The notes beneath the pieces were generated by a model that was not told where the DNA came from, ran no database searches, and was given only the letters and a program-made list of their open reading frames with translations. A DNA stretch of 64,000 nucleotides from Akkermansiaceae bacterium UBA2367 (lineage in GTDB: Bacteria; Verrucomicrobiota; Verrucomicrobiia; Verrucomicrobiales; DEV007), in NCBI GenBank assembly GCA_002344525.1, contig DDTJ01000059.1:1-64000 (forward strand), in the 5' to 3' direction. A program made the position numbers and the translations under genes. The first letter of the stretch is position 1. Each line of letters begins with the position of its first letter. This document shows positions 35,635-44,944 of the stretch, one piece after another.

Positions 35635-37188
35635 TCAGTCCGCCTCCCGGAAGCGGTAGGCGTAGAGATTCGCATCTCGCAGGACAAAGCGCAGCCGCAC
35701 CGCCTTGCCCGCGAGGGCGGAGAGGTCGGCTCCGCCCTCCCACGACACCTTTCGCTCGACCGAGTCGCCGAACAGCGGCGGGCAGTCGGCGAGGGCGAAG
35801 CCGGGGAGGGGAGTTCCTTTTTCGTCCTGAATCTCCACCCGGATGTCTCCGGCGGCGGAACTGGCGAAATTGAGCGCCAGCTCCTTGCCCGAGAAGATGA
35901 TCGGCTTCGTCACCAGCTCGCCTCCCGAAAGGGGCGCGGAGACCGAGACGAAGCCGTCGAGACGCAGCGTGTGGCGGCGCAGGAGACTGCTCCGCCCTGT
36001 CCAGTAGCTCTCGGTGGCGTAGAGGGACAGCTCGTTCGGACCGCCTTCGAGGGTGCCCTTCGTCTCCACGAGGTGCCAGGCGGGGTATTGATGTCCGTAG
36101 TTCCACGTCCCCTCCCGCTCGGGGCCGGGACGGAGGAAGGTCTCGTTCCACCGCTTGAAGAGGACGCCGTCGCGGCTCGCCATGAAGAGCCCCTCGGTCA
36201 GGGCCGTGCCGTAGCGCTCGCTCGGCTTGCTCGCCTTGGCGCGCTCCTCGCGATGTTCGATCTCGGGCAGGGCGCGCATCGACTCCGACCAGCCGCGCTC
36301 GACGTAGCGGACGGGAAAGCCGAGGAGGAGGTGGGGAGCCCGGTGGTAGGGCTTGACTCCGTTCGTATAGAGTTGCTCGTCGGGAGAGTCGACGTAGGCG
36401 AGATCGCGGTGGGGTTCCCAGTTCACGAGATCCTTCGAGACCGCGGTGCGGATCGCGCGGATGCCATCGGGCTTCCATGCCTCCGCGTCGGTCCGGCCAC
36501 CGGTGAAGATGCGCCAGTAGGCCCGGTAGGCGTCGAGGTTCGGGTCGTAGAAGGCGAGGTTCTGCGAGTCGAAGGCCCCTTCGTCGATGACGGGCTCGGG
36601 ATGGGCGAGCGACCAGCGGAATCCGTCGGGCGACTGGAAGAGGAGGAGGCCATGGGGCTTCTCGGCCCGGATGATCGCCTTGTAGCGCGCCTCCGGCGGG
36701 CATGAGGGATTCTCGTCCTTGAAGACGGCGGGGTGTCCTGGATCGGACATCACCTCGCCGAAGGATTCCGGCGCGAGGACGATGTTGTTCGCCTTCGATC
36801 CCTCGAACTCCACGAGTCCCAGCTCGGGCTTGCGCCAGTGGATCCCGTCGTCGCTCTCGGCGTAGCAGCAGAAGAGCGGATGCGATTGCGTATTCGCCCG
36901 ACCGTCCTTCACCTCGATGTGCCACGCCTTGTAGTACATCCGGTAGAGGTCGCCGTCCTGGAAGAGGCTGTGGTAGCCGCTGCCCGTCCCCTCCCATGGG
37001 GCGTCGTGCTCGATCACGATCTCGCGCGGCGTCGGCTCGTGCAGGCGCAGTCTCGCCCCGCCCGAGATGGATTCGATCAGCGAGTCCTCAACGAAAAGCT
37101 CCCGGCGGGTGCCGATGTCCACGGGCTGGGCGATCAGGGAAAGGGGCAGAAGGCCGGAGGACAGGAGGAGCAAGGAGGCGCGTTTCAT
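35635..37188 (-). CDS. Secreted five-bladed-propeller (GH32/43-like) protein
   Basis: 517 residues with a signal peptide (LLLLSSGLLPLSLIAQPV). Propeller-like repeats include RMYYKAWHIE, CCYAESDDGIHWRKPELGLV, FKDENPSC and LLFQSPDGFRWS. These suggest a glycoside-hydrolase or glycan-binding five-bladed propeller, as often annotated in Planctomycetes and Verrucomicrobia. The catalytic acid residues cannot be assigned by eye. ATG 37188 is used. Function: probably binds or cleaves an external polysaccharide. Confidence 0.65.
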   Translation of the reverse strand: MKRASLLLLSSGLLPLSLIAQPVDIGTRRELFVEDSLIESISGGARLRLHEPTPREIVIEHDAPWEGTGSGYHSLFQDGDLYRMYYKAWHIEVKDGRANTQSHPLFCCYAESDDGIHWRKPELGLVEFEGSKANNIVLAPESFGEVMSDPGHPAVFKDENPSCPPEARYKAIIRAEKPHGLLLFQSPDGFRWSLAHPEPVIDEGAFDSQNLAFYDPNLDAYRAYWRIFTGGRTDAEAWKPDGIRAIRTAVSKDLVNWEPHRDLAYVDSPDEQLYTNGVKPYHRAPHLLLGFPVRYVERGWSESMRALPEIEHREERAKASKPSERYGTALTEGLFMASRDGVLFKRWNETFLRPGPEREGTWNYGHQYPAWHLVETKGTLEGGPNELSLYATESYWTGRSSLLRRHTLRLDGFVSVSAPLSGGELVTKPIIFSGKELALNFASSAAGDIRVEIQDEKGTPLPGFALADCPPLFGDSVERKVSWEGGADLSALAGKAVRLRFVLRDANLYAYRFREAD

Positions 37189-37256
37189 GGGATCCCAGCT
37201 TGCCGGGATGCCTCCGTCTGAGCAAGGACGGAAAGGGGCGGTATCGCGTGAGCGCC

Positions 37257-38504
37257 CTACCGCTCCAGCAGCGCCTTCACCTTCCGTCGGCTCGGCAGGA
37301 ACACCGCCACCACTCCCAGGAGCGGCAGATAGGCGCAGAGGCGGTAGACGGCCTCGATCCCGATCGCGTCCGCCATCTTGCCCAGCACGGCGGAGCCGAT
37401 GCCGGCGATGCCGAAGGCCAGCCCGAAGAAGAGTCCCGCGATCAGCCCCACCTTCCCCGGCACCAGATCCTGGGCATAGACCAGAATCGCCGAAAAGGCC
37501 GAGGCGAGGATCGCGCCGATCAGCACGCTGAGGACCACGGTCGTGACGAGGTTCACGTAGGGCAGGCAGAGCGTGAACGGAGCCACGCCCAGGATGGACA
37601 CCCAGATCACCGGCTTCCTCCCGATACGATCGCCGATTGGTCCTCCCAGGATCGTCCCCGCCGCCACCGCGAAGAGGAACACGAAGAGCAGGATCTGCGA
37701 CTTGGCGGCATCCACGCTGAACTTCTCCATCAGGAAGAAGGTGTAGTAGCTCGTCATGCTCGTCAGGTAGACGTATTTCGAGAAGATCAGGACCACCAGG
37801 ACCAACAGGGTGAACACCACCGTCCCCAGAGGCAGCCGGGTCGCCGGGATCGAGGGCGCCAGCTTCTCCTTCGCGACCGAGGCCGTCCGCAGGCGCTGCG
37901 ACATCCAGCCCCCCACGCGCCAGAGCACGACCATGCCAAGGGCGGCCAACAGGGTGAACCAGGCGACCGAACCCTGTCCGTTCGGCATGATGATCAACGC
38001 CGCCGCGAGGGGTCCGATGGCGCTGCCCGCGTTCCCGCCCACTTGGAAGAGCGCCTGAGCCATGCCCCGCTTCCCGCCCGAGGCCAGGTGCGCCACGCGT
38101 GACGCCTCGGGGTGGAACACCGACGAGCCCAAGCCGACCAGCGCCGCCGCGAGGATGATCGCCAGGAACGAATGCGCGGAGGCCAGCAGTAGCAGGCCCG
38201 CCAGCGTGCATCCCATCCCGACGGACAGGGAATAGGGCATCGGACGCCGGTCCGTGACGAGGCCCACCAGCGGCTGCAGCAGCGAGGCCGTGCATTGGAA
38301 AGTCAGGGTGACGAGGCCGAGCTGCGTGTAGGTCAGCTTCAATTCCTCCTTGATCAGCGGATACAGGGAGGGAATGAGCGCCTGGATCGTGTCGTTCAGC
38401 AGGTGCGAAAAGCTGATCGCCAGCAAGACCACCATCGCGGTCTCGTTTGCTCTCCGGGGCAGGGGCTCGTCTGCCGCCCTGTATTCGCAGGTTGTGTCTT
38501 TCAT
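37257..38504 (-). CDS. MFS transporter, fosmidomycin-resistance (Fsr) type
   Basis: 415 residues and 12 membrane helices. MVVLLAISFSHLLNDTIQAL is the Fsr-like first helix; LVTDRRPMPYSLSVGM is the loop after helix 2. GLGSSVFHPEASRVA and ASGGKRGMAQALFQVGGNAG are typical of Fsr efflux pumps. GGPIGDRIGRKP repeats the MFS loop in the second half. Fsr exports fosmidomycin; natural substrates in other phyla are unknown. It is a single gene on the minus strand. Confidence 0.85.
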   Translation of the reverse strand: MKDTTCEYRAADEPLPRRANETAMVVLLAISFSHLLNDTIQALIPSLYPLIKEELKLTYTQLGLVTLTFQCTASLLQPLVGLVTDRRPMPYSLSVGMGCTLAGLLLLASAHSFLAIILAAALVGLGSSVFHPEASRVAHLASGGKRGMAQALFQVGGNAGSAIGPLAAALIIMPNGQGSVAWFTLLAALGMVVLWRVGGWMSQRLRTASVAKEKLAPSIPATRLPLGTVVFTLLVLVVLIFSKYVYLTSMTSYYTFFLMEKFSVDAAKSQILLFVFLFAVAAGTILGGPIGDRIGRKPVIWVSILGVAPFTLCLPYVNLVTTVVLSVLIGAILASAFSAILVYAQDLVPGKVGLIAGLFFGLAFGIAGIGSAVLGKMADAIGIEAVYRLCAYLPLLGVVAVFLPSRRKVKALLER

Positions 38505-38549
38505 GGATGGGCGATTCCGTGGGCGTGACCGCGTGACCTATCGGTAAAC

Positions 38550-38668
38550 CCGAAATCCGAAGCTCGAAATCCGAATTTGGCCTCCGGCGACCGTTGATCT
38601 TCCGAGGCGTGGAAAAAATCAGCGCGGATCAGCGGTCTCGCGTAGCGCTTCGGATTTCGAGGCGTTCC
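38550..38668. repeat. CGAAATCCGAA direct and inverted copies
   Basis: CCGAAATCCGAAG and CTCGAAATCCGAA are adjacent direct copies at about 38550-38575; an inverted copy (CTTCGGATTTCGAG) lies at about 38648-38662. The copies flank a 70-bp stretch in the convergent-free gap between the MFS gene and the c-heme gene. Similar iterated motifs are widespread in PVC intergenic DNA, to my knowledge. Confidence 0.6.
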
Positions 38669-38676
38669 GCCCCGCC

Positions 38677-39132
38677 TCACACCGTGCCCGGAGTGGCTTG
38701 GACCGGCGACAGGACTCCTTCCTCGCCTTCGGGCCAAGTGGCCCCTTGCTCGATCCAGAGGCGCAGCCATTCTTTCTCGGCGTCGCTCAGCACGGCGCCG
38801 GTGGCGGGCATGGCGTGGTCTTGGTCTGCCGGCAGCAGGGTGACGAGATACAAGCGGCTTTGCTCGGGATGCCCCGGCACGATGACCGGGCCGTTGTTGC
38901 CGCCGCGAAACGCCAAGGCTCGGTTCATCAGATTCAGCCCGCCGAAGAGGGACTGGTCGTTGTGGCAGCGCACGCAGTGCTCCTGCAGCAGCGGTTTGAT
39001 CTCGCCGCTGAAATCCACCTTCGCTTCCGCGGTCCCCGAGGGCTTTCCGGGGCCTCCGCAAGCGGCCATGGCCACGGCGAACAGGCCCGAAGCGAACACG
39101 AAACAGAGGCGGTGGCGAGAAAGGGGAGTCAT
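38677..39132 (-). CDS. Planctomycete-type c-heme lipoprotein
   Basis: 151 residues. The signal peptide ends in a lipobox-like AMAACGG, so lipid anchoring is likely. The mature part has one heme c motif, CVRCH, in EIKPLLQEHCVRCHNDQSLFGG, plus the distal MPATG likely carrying the axial Met. This is the small PSC1-like (PF07635-type) domain usually fused to DUF1549 proteins in Planctomycetes. Here it is alone. It probably moves electrons in the periplasm. ATG 39132 chosen as first Met before the signal peptide. Confidence 0.8.
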   Translation of the reverse strand: MTPLSRHRLCFVFASGLFAVAMAACGGPGKPSGTAEAKVDFSGEIKPLLQEHCVRCHNDQSLFGGLNLMNRALAFRGGNNGPVIVPGHPEQSRLYLVTLLPADQDHAMPATGAVLSDAEKEWLRLWIEQGATWPEGEEGVLSPVQATPGTV

Positions 39133-39296
39133 GGCGAGGGGCTGATGTATGGACCATTGGCCAAAGACGGAGACTCTCAAGGGAAAAAGCCTGGCCGCTC
39201 TGCGCCCGGTTCCGGCCCGGAGATCGCCGCCCCGATTCGAGCAGGCGGATGAAGGCGGGGTCTTTACACGCCGGGCGATCTCTCTAAGGTGGCCGG

Positions 39297-41003
39297 ATGC
39301 CTTCCACGCCCAAATGGGTCCTCGCCCCGTCGCCCGATCCCGAACTCGTCCGCGAGTATGCGGAGGACTTCGGCCTCGCCCCGGCCGTCGTGGCCCTTGC
39401 CTTGCAACGCGGCTATGCGGAGCGGGAACGCTTCGAGCAGTTCCTCCATCCGCGCCTGAAGGATCTCGGCGACCCCTTCGCCCTGCCCGGCGTCGAGGCG
39501 GCGGTGCGGCGCATCCTGCGGGCGGTCGAAAACAAGGAGTCCGTGGTGCTCTACGGGGACTACGATGTGGACGGGGTCAGCTCGATCACCTTGCTCTATG
39601 CGGTCCTCCAAGCCTACGGGCTGGAACCGCGCCCCTTCCTCCCGACCCGTTTGGAGGAGGGCTACGGGCTAAGTGTGAAAGGGATCGAAAACAGCGTCGA
39701 GGGCGACCCGCCGGACCTCCTCATCGCGGCGGACTGCGGCACGAACTCGCGCGAGGAGGCCCGCCTGCTGCGCGAGCGGGGTATCGACCTCATCATCCTC
39801 GACCACCACGAGCCTTCGCCCGATGGGGTCGCGGATTGCGTCGCTCTCGTCAATCCGAAGCTCGGCGAGGACTTCCACTACCTCTGCACCGCCGGGGTCG
39901 TCTTCAAGATCGCCCACGCCCTGCTCCGTTCGAAACCGCTCCCGGGCTTCGATCTGAAGGACTACCTCGACATCGTCGCCCTCGGGACCATCGCCGACAT
40001 CGTCCCCTTGGAGGCGGAGAACCGCCTTTTCGCCCGGCGCGGCCTCGTCCAGCTCGAACGCACCATCCACCCCGGCCTCGTCGCGTTGAAGTCCGTCGCG
40101 GGCGTGAGCGGCCCGATCCGCACCCATGATGTCGGCTTCAAGCTGGGGCCGCGCCTCAACGCCTCGGGCCGTCTTGACACGGCCCTGGCCTCGTTGAATC
40201 TGCTGCTTTGTCAGGATTCGGGGGAGGCCCGCGCCCTCGCCGAATCGCTCGACCGCCAGAACCGCGAGCGGCAGGAGTTGGAGCTCGCCACGCGCGAGGA
40301 CGCCGAGCGCCTCCTTCAGAGCCTCCCGGCGACGCAGCGCAGCCACGCCATCGTGGTCGGGGCACGGGGCTGGCATCCCGGCGTCGTCGGCATCGTCGCC
40401 TCCCGCCTTTCGAAGCAGCACCACCGCCCCACCTTCGTCGTCGGCATCGACGAGAACGGCCTCGGCAAGGGGAGCGGTCGCAGCATCCCCGGCATTTCGC
40501 TCGTCGAGGCGCTCGACTCCTGCCGCGACCTCATCGAGGCGGGCGGAGGCCACGAGATGGCCGCCGGCGTGAGCGTGCGCGAGGAGAATCTGGAGGCCTT
40601 CCGCGAGGCCCTGATCCGCAGCGTCATCGCGCAAGCCGACGCCGACACCCTCGTACCGAAGCTCTCCATCGACGCGGAGATCCGCTTTTCCGAGCTGAAC
40701 TTCGACCTCCTCGACAGCTACGAGCTGCTGCGCCCCTTCGGGATGAGCAATCCCCAGCCGGTCTTCCTGTCCACGCAAGTGCGGCTCGTCGAGGAGCCGC
40801 GGGTAATCAAGGAAAAGCACCTCAAATTCCGCTTCGAACAGGACGGTGTCGAGCAGGAGGCGATCTACTTCCACGGCGCGGGGCTCGATCTGCCGAAACC
40901 GCCTTGGGACATCGCCTTCACCATCGACCGCAGCGAATACCGGGGACGCGAGCAGATGAATATCATGCTGCAAGGGGTGAGGAAGGCCGTGATTGGTTCG
41001 TAG
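39297..41003 (+). CDS. recJ: Single-stranded-DNA-specific exonuclease RecJ
   Basis: 568 residues, the usual length. Metal-site motifs of the DHH/DHHA1 superfamily are all present: GDYDVDGVSS (about 82), AADCGTNS, LDHHE (about 165) and AGGGHEMAAGV (about 420). It degrades 5-prime ssDNA ends in recombination and mismatch repair. It starts with MPSTPKWV at 39297. It is the neighbour of a convergent NTase-recN pair, so three repair-linked or nucleotide-linked genes lie together. Confidence 0.95.
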   Translation: MPSTPKWVLAPSPDPELVREYAEDFGLAPAVVALALQRGYAERERFEQFLHPRLKDLGDPFALPGVEAAVRRILRAVENKESVVLYGDYDVDGVSSITLLYAVLQAYGLEPRPFLPTRLEEGYGLSVKGIENSVEGDPPDLLIAADCGTNSREEARLLRERGIDLIILDHHEPSPDGVADCVALVNPKLGEDFHYLCTAGVVFKIAHALLRSKPLPGFDLKDYLDIVALGTIADIVPLEAENRLFARRGLVQLERTIHPGLVALKSVAGVSGPIRTHDVGFKLGPRLNASGRLDTALASLNLLLCQDSGEARALAESLDRQNRERQELELATREDAERLLQSLPATQRSHAIVVGARGWHPGVVGIVASRLSKQHHRPTFVVGIDENGLGKGSGRSIPGISLVEALDSCRDLIEAGGGHEMAAGVSVREENLEAFREALIRSVIAQADADTLVPKLSIDAEIRFSELNFDLLDSYELLRPFGMSNPQPVFLSTQVRLVEEPRVIKEKHLKFRFEQDGVEQEAIYFHGAGLDLPKPPWDIAFTIDRSEYRGREQMNIMLQGVRKAVIGS

Positions 41004-41030
41004 TCCAAAGTGGAAGCGACGGCGGCGTCC

Positions 41031-41660
41031 TCAGCCTTCGGGATCGTCGAGGAGGGCTTGAAGCCGGGGTCGCAGCGAGGCCGGGACACGCTCCAGCCAA
41101 CTTTCGTCGATCTGGCCGATTTCCATCATGTCGAGGAGATGAACCTGGTCTTTGCGGCGATAGGAGGTCAATTTCATCGTCACGAGGGCATCGAGATCGA
41201 GGAGCCTGAATTCGCCGGGCGACGGATCGATCCGCTCGACTCCGGGCGAGGGTTCCGGCGATTCGGAATCCACCTTCTCGCCGGCGAAAATGAGATGGAC
41301 GGCATCGCGGGCCTTCGCGCCGGGTCCGTCGAGGAACATTTCGATTCGGCCTTTGCCCCGGACCAACTCGGGGCCAGCGGCGAGGAATCCGGCCGCCACA
41401 AGAGCCCCGGCGATGGATGGCAAATCCTCGCGCCGGACCAGAATATCCACGTCGGGAGTGTTCCGCACGGCAGAATCGTCCACCCTCGCAACCCATGCGG
41501 CGACGGCGTATCCACCGACGACCGCGTAGGGAATGCCAGCCGCCTCCAATGCCGCAGTGACTCGCCTCAACCGTTCCTTGACTTTCCGAATCCCGGCGGC
41601 CATCCGCTCCCAAGACACGGGGCCGTATGCGAGAGGCTTTTGCACAGGTGCCGCATCCAT
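41031..41660 (-). CDS. Nucleotidyltransferase-fold protein (AbiEii/MNT-like)
   Basis: 209 residues. The core AGIPYAVVGGYAVAAWVA followed by RNTPDVDILVRRED shows the GG and DxD pattern of minimal nucleotidyltransferases. The C-terminal part (LVTMKLTSYRRKDQVHLLDMME) is the helical tail seen in AbiEii-like and DUF6036-type proteins. Some relatives are toxins that modify tRNA, others are of unknown role. No antitoxin gene is beside it. It is 7 bp downstream of recN on the same strand and may be transcribed with it. ATG 41660 used. Confidence 0.65.
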   Translation of the reverse strand: MDAAPVQKPLAYGPVSWERMAAGIRKVKERLRRVTAALEAAGIPYAVVGGYAVAAWVARVDDSAVRNTPDVDILVRREDLPSIAGALVAAGFLAAGPELVRGKGRIEMFLDGPGAKARDAVHLIFAGEKVDSESPEPSPGVERIDPSPGEFRLLDLDALVTMKLTSYRRKDQVHLLDMMEIGQIDESWLERVPASLRPRLQALLDDPEG

Positions 41661-41667
41661 CTCGTGT

Positions 41668-43317
41668 TCACCCCTTCGTCCCCGCCAGCATCCTCTCCGC
41701 CAGCGCCACCGTCTCCGGCCCCACTCCACCCAGCATGCGGGCGAGCTCCCCGACCCGCGCTTTGCCCGCGACGGCTTCGAGGCGCGAGTTGGTCGTGCCG
41801 TCGCCGACCTCCTTGGTCACGAGGTAGTGCCGGTGGGCGAGGGCCGCGACTTGGGGCATGTGGGTGATGGCGACGACCTGGTGCCGCTCGCCGAGGAAGG
41901 CCATCTTGCGGCCCACGGCCACGGCGATCTCGCCGCCGACGTTGGCGTCGATCTCGTCGAAGACCATCAGGGGGATGCGGTCCTGCTCGGCGAGGGCGCT
42001 TTTCACCGCGAGCATGACGCGCGACATCTCACCGCTGGAGGCGATGACGCGCAGGGGCTTGAGCGGTTCGCCGGGATTCGGACCGAAGAGGAAATCGACG
42101 CCCTCGGCTCCGCGCGGTCCCGGCTCGGGAAGCGGCTCGACCACGATCTCGAAGCTGGAGCGGTGGAAGCCGAGATCCTGCAAGTGCGAAGCGATCTCGG
42201 CAGCGAGGGCAGGAGCGGCCTTGACGCGTTTCGCGGAAAGGGCCTTGCCCGCCTTCGCGACGGCGGCGGCGGCTTGCTCGACGGCGGCGGAGAGGCGCAG
42301 CAGCTCGGCCTCGCGCCCGTCCACCGAGGTGAGGCGCTGGCGGGCGCGAGCCTCGTAGGCGAGCACGTCCTCGACGCTCTGACCGTATTTCCGCTTCAAG
42401 GTCTCGATCTCATCGATACGGCGCTCGATCCGCGCGGCCTCGGCGGGGTCGATTTCGAGCTCCTCGGAATACTCGCGCAGGCTGCCCTCCAGCTCCTCGA
42501 TTTCGACGCGGGCCGATTCGAACCCGGCGAGGCGTTCGGCGACGGAGGGGTCGAAGCGCTCCAGCTCCCGCAAGCAGCGCTGCGCGTTGCCGAGGTTGGC
42601 GGAGGCGGCGCTGAGGAGGTCGACGGCTTGGTTCGCGTTTTCGACGAGGCGGGTGGAATTCTGCGACTGGCGGTAGCGCTGCTCCAGATCGGCGACCTCC
42701 GCCGGATCGAGCGCGGCGGAGGCGATCTCCTCGACTTGGAAGCGGAGCAATTCGATCTCCTGGTCGCTGACGAGGCGCTGGTTGCGGAAGTCTTCTAGAG
42801 CACCCTTCGCCGCGGTCCATGCCTCGTAAGCGGCGCGGTAGGCGCGGCGCTCGCCCGTGGCATGGGCGTAGGCGTCGAGCATGGCGAGCTGGCGGTCCTG
42901 CGAGAGGAGCGACTGGTGCTCGTGCGGGCCGTGGAGATCGACGAGAAGGCCGCCGAGCGATTTCAGGAGCGACAGGGTGCAGGGCGAGCAGTTCACGAAC
43001 TGCTTGTTGCCGCTGCCGAAAACTCGCTTCACCACGAGGGTGTTGCCCTCGCAAGCATCGAGCCCGCCGCTTTCGAGGAGGGCGTTGACCTGGTCGAGAT
43101 TCGCGTCGAGTTCGAAGACCGCCTCGACCGAGCAGAGGCTCTCGCCGGTGCGGATGAGGTCGTGGTTGGCCCGCTCGCCGAGGATCAGCTTCAGCGCCCC
43201 GACGATCATCGACTTGCCCGCCCCGGTCTGGCCGGTGACCCCGACGAGGCCGGGTCCGAGCTCCCAGACGAGATCGTCCACGAGGGCGAGATTTTTGATT
43301 TTCAGAACCGAGAGCAT
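41668..43317 (-). CDS. recN: DNA repair protein RecN
   Basis: 549 residues, matching the family. The SMC-like ATPase has Walker A GQTGAGKSMIVGAL near the N-terminus, the coiled-coil middle (about 160-370) and a C-terminal signature ASSGEMSRVMLAVKSAL with Walker B IPLMVFDEIDANVGG. It acts at double-strand breaks. Its start is 49 bp from the divergent PhnP-like gene. Confidence 0.95.
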   Translation of the reverse strand: MLSVLKIKNLALVDDLVWELGPGLVGVTGQTGAGKSMIVGALKLILGERANHDLIRTGESLCSVEAVFELDANLDQVNALLESGGLDACEGNTLVVKRVFGSGNKQFVNCSPCTLSLLKSLGGLLVDLHGPHEHQSLLSQDRQLAMLDAYAHATGERRAYRAAYEAWTAAKGALEDFRNQRLVSDQEIELLRFQVEEIASAALDPAEVADLEQRYRQSQNSTRLVENANQAVDLLSAASANLGNAQRCLRELERFDPSVAERLAGFESARVEIEELEGSLREYSEELEIDPAEAARIERRIDEIETLKRKYGQSVEDVLAYEARARQRLTSVDGREAELLRLSAAVEQAAAAVAKAGKALSAKRVKAAPALAAEIASHLQDLGFHRSSFEIVVEPLPEPGPRGAEGVDFLFGPNPGEPLKPLRVIASSGEMSRVMLAVKSALAEQDRIPLMVFDEIDANVGGEIAVAVGRKMAFLGERHQVVAITHMPQVAALAHRHYLVTKEVGDGTTNSRLEAVAGKARVGELARMLGGVGPETVALAERMLAGTKG

Positions 43318-43365
43318 TGCGCGGGGGAGGCGGCGGCAGTATGGAGCAGACCGTTGCGGCACGCA

Positions 43366-44151
43366 ATGGAGACGCAGGCGGAAATCACCTTCCTCGGCAC
43401 GGGCACCTCGATCGGGGTGCCGGTGATCGGCTGCGACTGCGCCGTCTGCGCCTCGGACGATCCGAAAAACCGCCGTCTCCGCTCCTCCATCCACGTCCGC
43501 ACGCCCGAGGTCGCCCTCGTCGTGGACACCGGCCCCGACTTCCGCCAGCAATGCCTGCGCGAGGGCATCCGCCATCTCGACGCGGTCCTCTTCACCCACG
43601 CCCACAGCGATCACGTCATGGGTTTCGACGACCTGCGGCGTTTCACCGTCCACGAGGACGAGGAAATTGCGATCCATGCGACCGAATCCTGCCTTGAGCG
43701 TCTCCACGCCGCCTTCCCCTACGTCTTCGACGGGGAGAACCGCTACCGGGGCTACCTCAAGGCGCGACCGCATGCCATCCACGGTCCCTTCCGCGTCGGC
43801 GACTTGGAGGTCGCGCCGCTTCCGGTCGATCACGGCAAGGTCGAGACCGTCGGCTTCCTTTTCTCGAAGGACGGCGAGCGGCTCTTTGCCTACATTCCTG
43901 ACGCGAAAACCCTGCGTGAGGGAAGCAAGCGCCTCCTCGACGGGATCGGCCTGCTCATCCTCGACGGTCTTCAGCCCGAGCCGCATTGGAGCCATCTCTC
44001 CATCGGCGAAGCCGTCGCCCTCGCGGAGGAACTCGGCGCGGGCGAGACTTGGCTAACGCATTTCTCCTGTCGCATCGATTACCGCATCCTCGAGCCGACC
44101 TTGCCGGAGACGGTGAGGCTGGCTTGGGATGGGTTGCGGTTGGAGTGTTGA
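43366..44151 (+). CDS. Metallo-beta-lactamase-fold hydrolase, PhnP-like
   Basis: 261 residues. The N-terminus reads ITFLGTGTSIGVPVIGCDC with CAVC, which are the PhnP-type cysteine and GTGxSxGxP features. Metal ligands appear in LFTHAHSDHVMGFDDLR, plus the later VDHGKVETVGF and THFSCRIDY. PhnP is a phosphodiesterase that opens cyclic ribose phosphate in phosphonate breakdown; other members act on lipoate-like or RNA substrates. No phn genes are near. ATG 43366 used; the upstream frame is shadow of recN. Confidence 0.85.
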   Translation: METQAEITFLGTGTSIGVPVIGCDCAVCASDDPKNRRLRSSIHVRTPEVALVVDTGPDFRQQCLREGIRHLDAVLFTHAHSDHVMGFDDLRRFTVHEDEEIAIHATESCLERLHAAFPYVFDGENRYRGYLKARPHAIHGPFRVGDLEVAPLPVDHGKVETVGFLFSKDGERLFAYIPDAKTLREGSKRLLDGIGLLILDGLQPEPHWSHLSIGEAVALAEELGAGETWLTHFSCRIDYRILEPTLPETVRLAWDGLRLEC

Positions 44152-44412
44152 GACCTAGACAATCCGCCATCGAACTCACCGCTTGCCGGAGCGCTTCTCT
44201 TGGCCTGCTCCGGTAAATCCACCCCTACGGCTTCCGATGCCCGACGCCGAAAGCAATCTGCGGGCCGCTCTCAATGGTTGCCTGCGTCGGCTTGTTCTGC
44301 GTTCATTTTTGGGGCAACAAGGCCACCAATTCCAAAGGGTTTCTGATCTACCCCAAGACTTCGCTGGCCTCGGCTTCTAAAAGCAAATGCCCGGTGACGA
44401 GGAGGAGACGCT

Positions 44413-44913
44413 TCATGGAGCGGGTTCGTCCACGGAGACCAGCATGATGCGGTTGACCTGACGAATCCATCGTGAATGCCGGGCGTCTTCGGGAACGACG
44501 AGCATGAAGGGGCCTTCGTGGGCGTCGAGAGGAACGCCGTCCACTCGGTCGGCGAGGAGGGCGGGATTTTTGCGGAACGAGGCGTCGAGCTCGGCGAGGG
44601 AGAAGACGACGCGGTAGCCGTCGGACGCGGACAGCAGAAGGGCGCGGTTCATGGCGCCGCCACGGAGGTCGCCTCCGGCGGGGGCTTGGAGGAGTTTCAG
44701 CAGTTCCGCGATGGCGACGCCGGAGTAGGTGCGGGTTTCGCCGTTGCGGGCCTTGCCTTGGAGCTCTTGGCGGGGAAGTTCCTGCCACTCCTGCGGCTGG
44801 AGTTCCTTCCAGCGGGTGCCGTCGTGCAGGTGCAGGACCGGTTCCGCAGCCAAGAGGGAGGCGCAGAGGACGAAGGCGGGGACGGCGAGGATGAAGGGGA
44901 ATTTGAAGCGCAT
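44413..44913 (-). CDS. Exported SUOX/MoCo-fold protein lacking the Mo-ligand cysteine
   Basis: 166 residues with a signal peptide (FILAVPAFVLCASLLAAEPV). The mature part resembles the sulfite-oxidase molybdopterin fold (PF00174): YSGVAIAELLKLLQAP, RALLLSASDGYRVVFSLAELD and HEGPFMLVVPEDARHSRWIRQV. There is no cysteine in the mature part, so molybdenum cannot be held in the usual way. It is 31 bp downstream of the TonB-dependent receptor and may be a partner in that uptake system. Small fold-only members are found in other phyla. Confidence 0.7.
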   Translation of the reverse strand: MRFKFPFILAVPAFVLCASLLAAEPVLHLHDGTRWKELQPQEWQELPRQELQGKARNGETRTYSGVAIAELLKLLQAPAGGDLRGGAMNRALLLSASDGYRVVFSLAELDASFRKNPALLADRVDGVPLDAHEGPFMLVVPEDARHSRWIRQVNRIMLVSVDEPAP

Positions 44914-44944
44914 GGCGGAGGGCTGCCGGGTGGGTCACGCGATG

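Noticed and set aside
44348..44416. A 22-codon minus-strand ORF (starts MKRLLLVTGHLLL) that overlaps the SUOX-fold stop by ATGA
   Set aside because: Coupling is tempting, but the ORF is very short, has no homologue I recognise, and downstream bases give no further frame. It may be a remnant of a lost gene.
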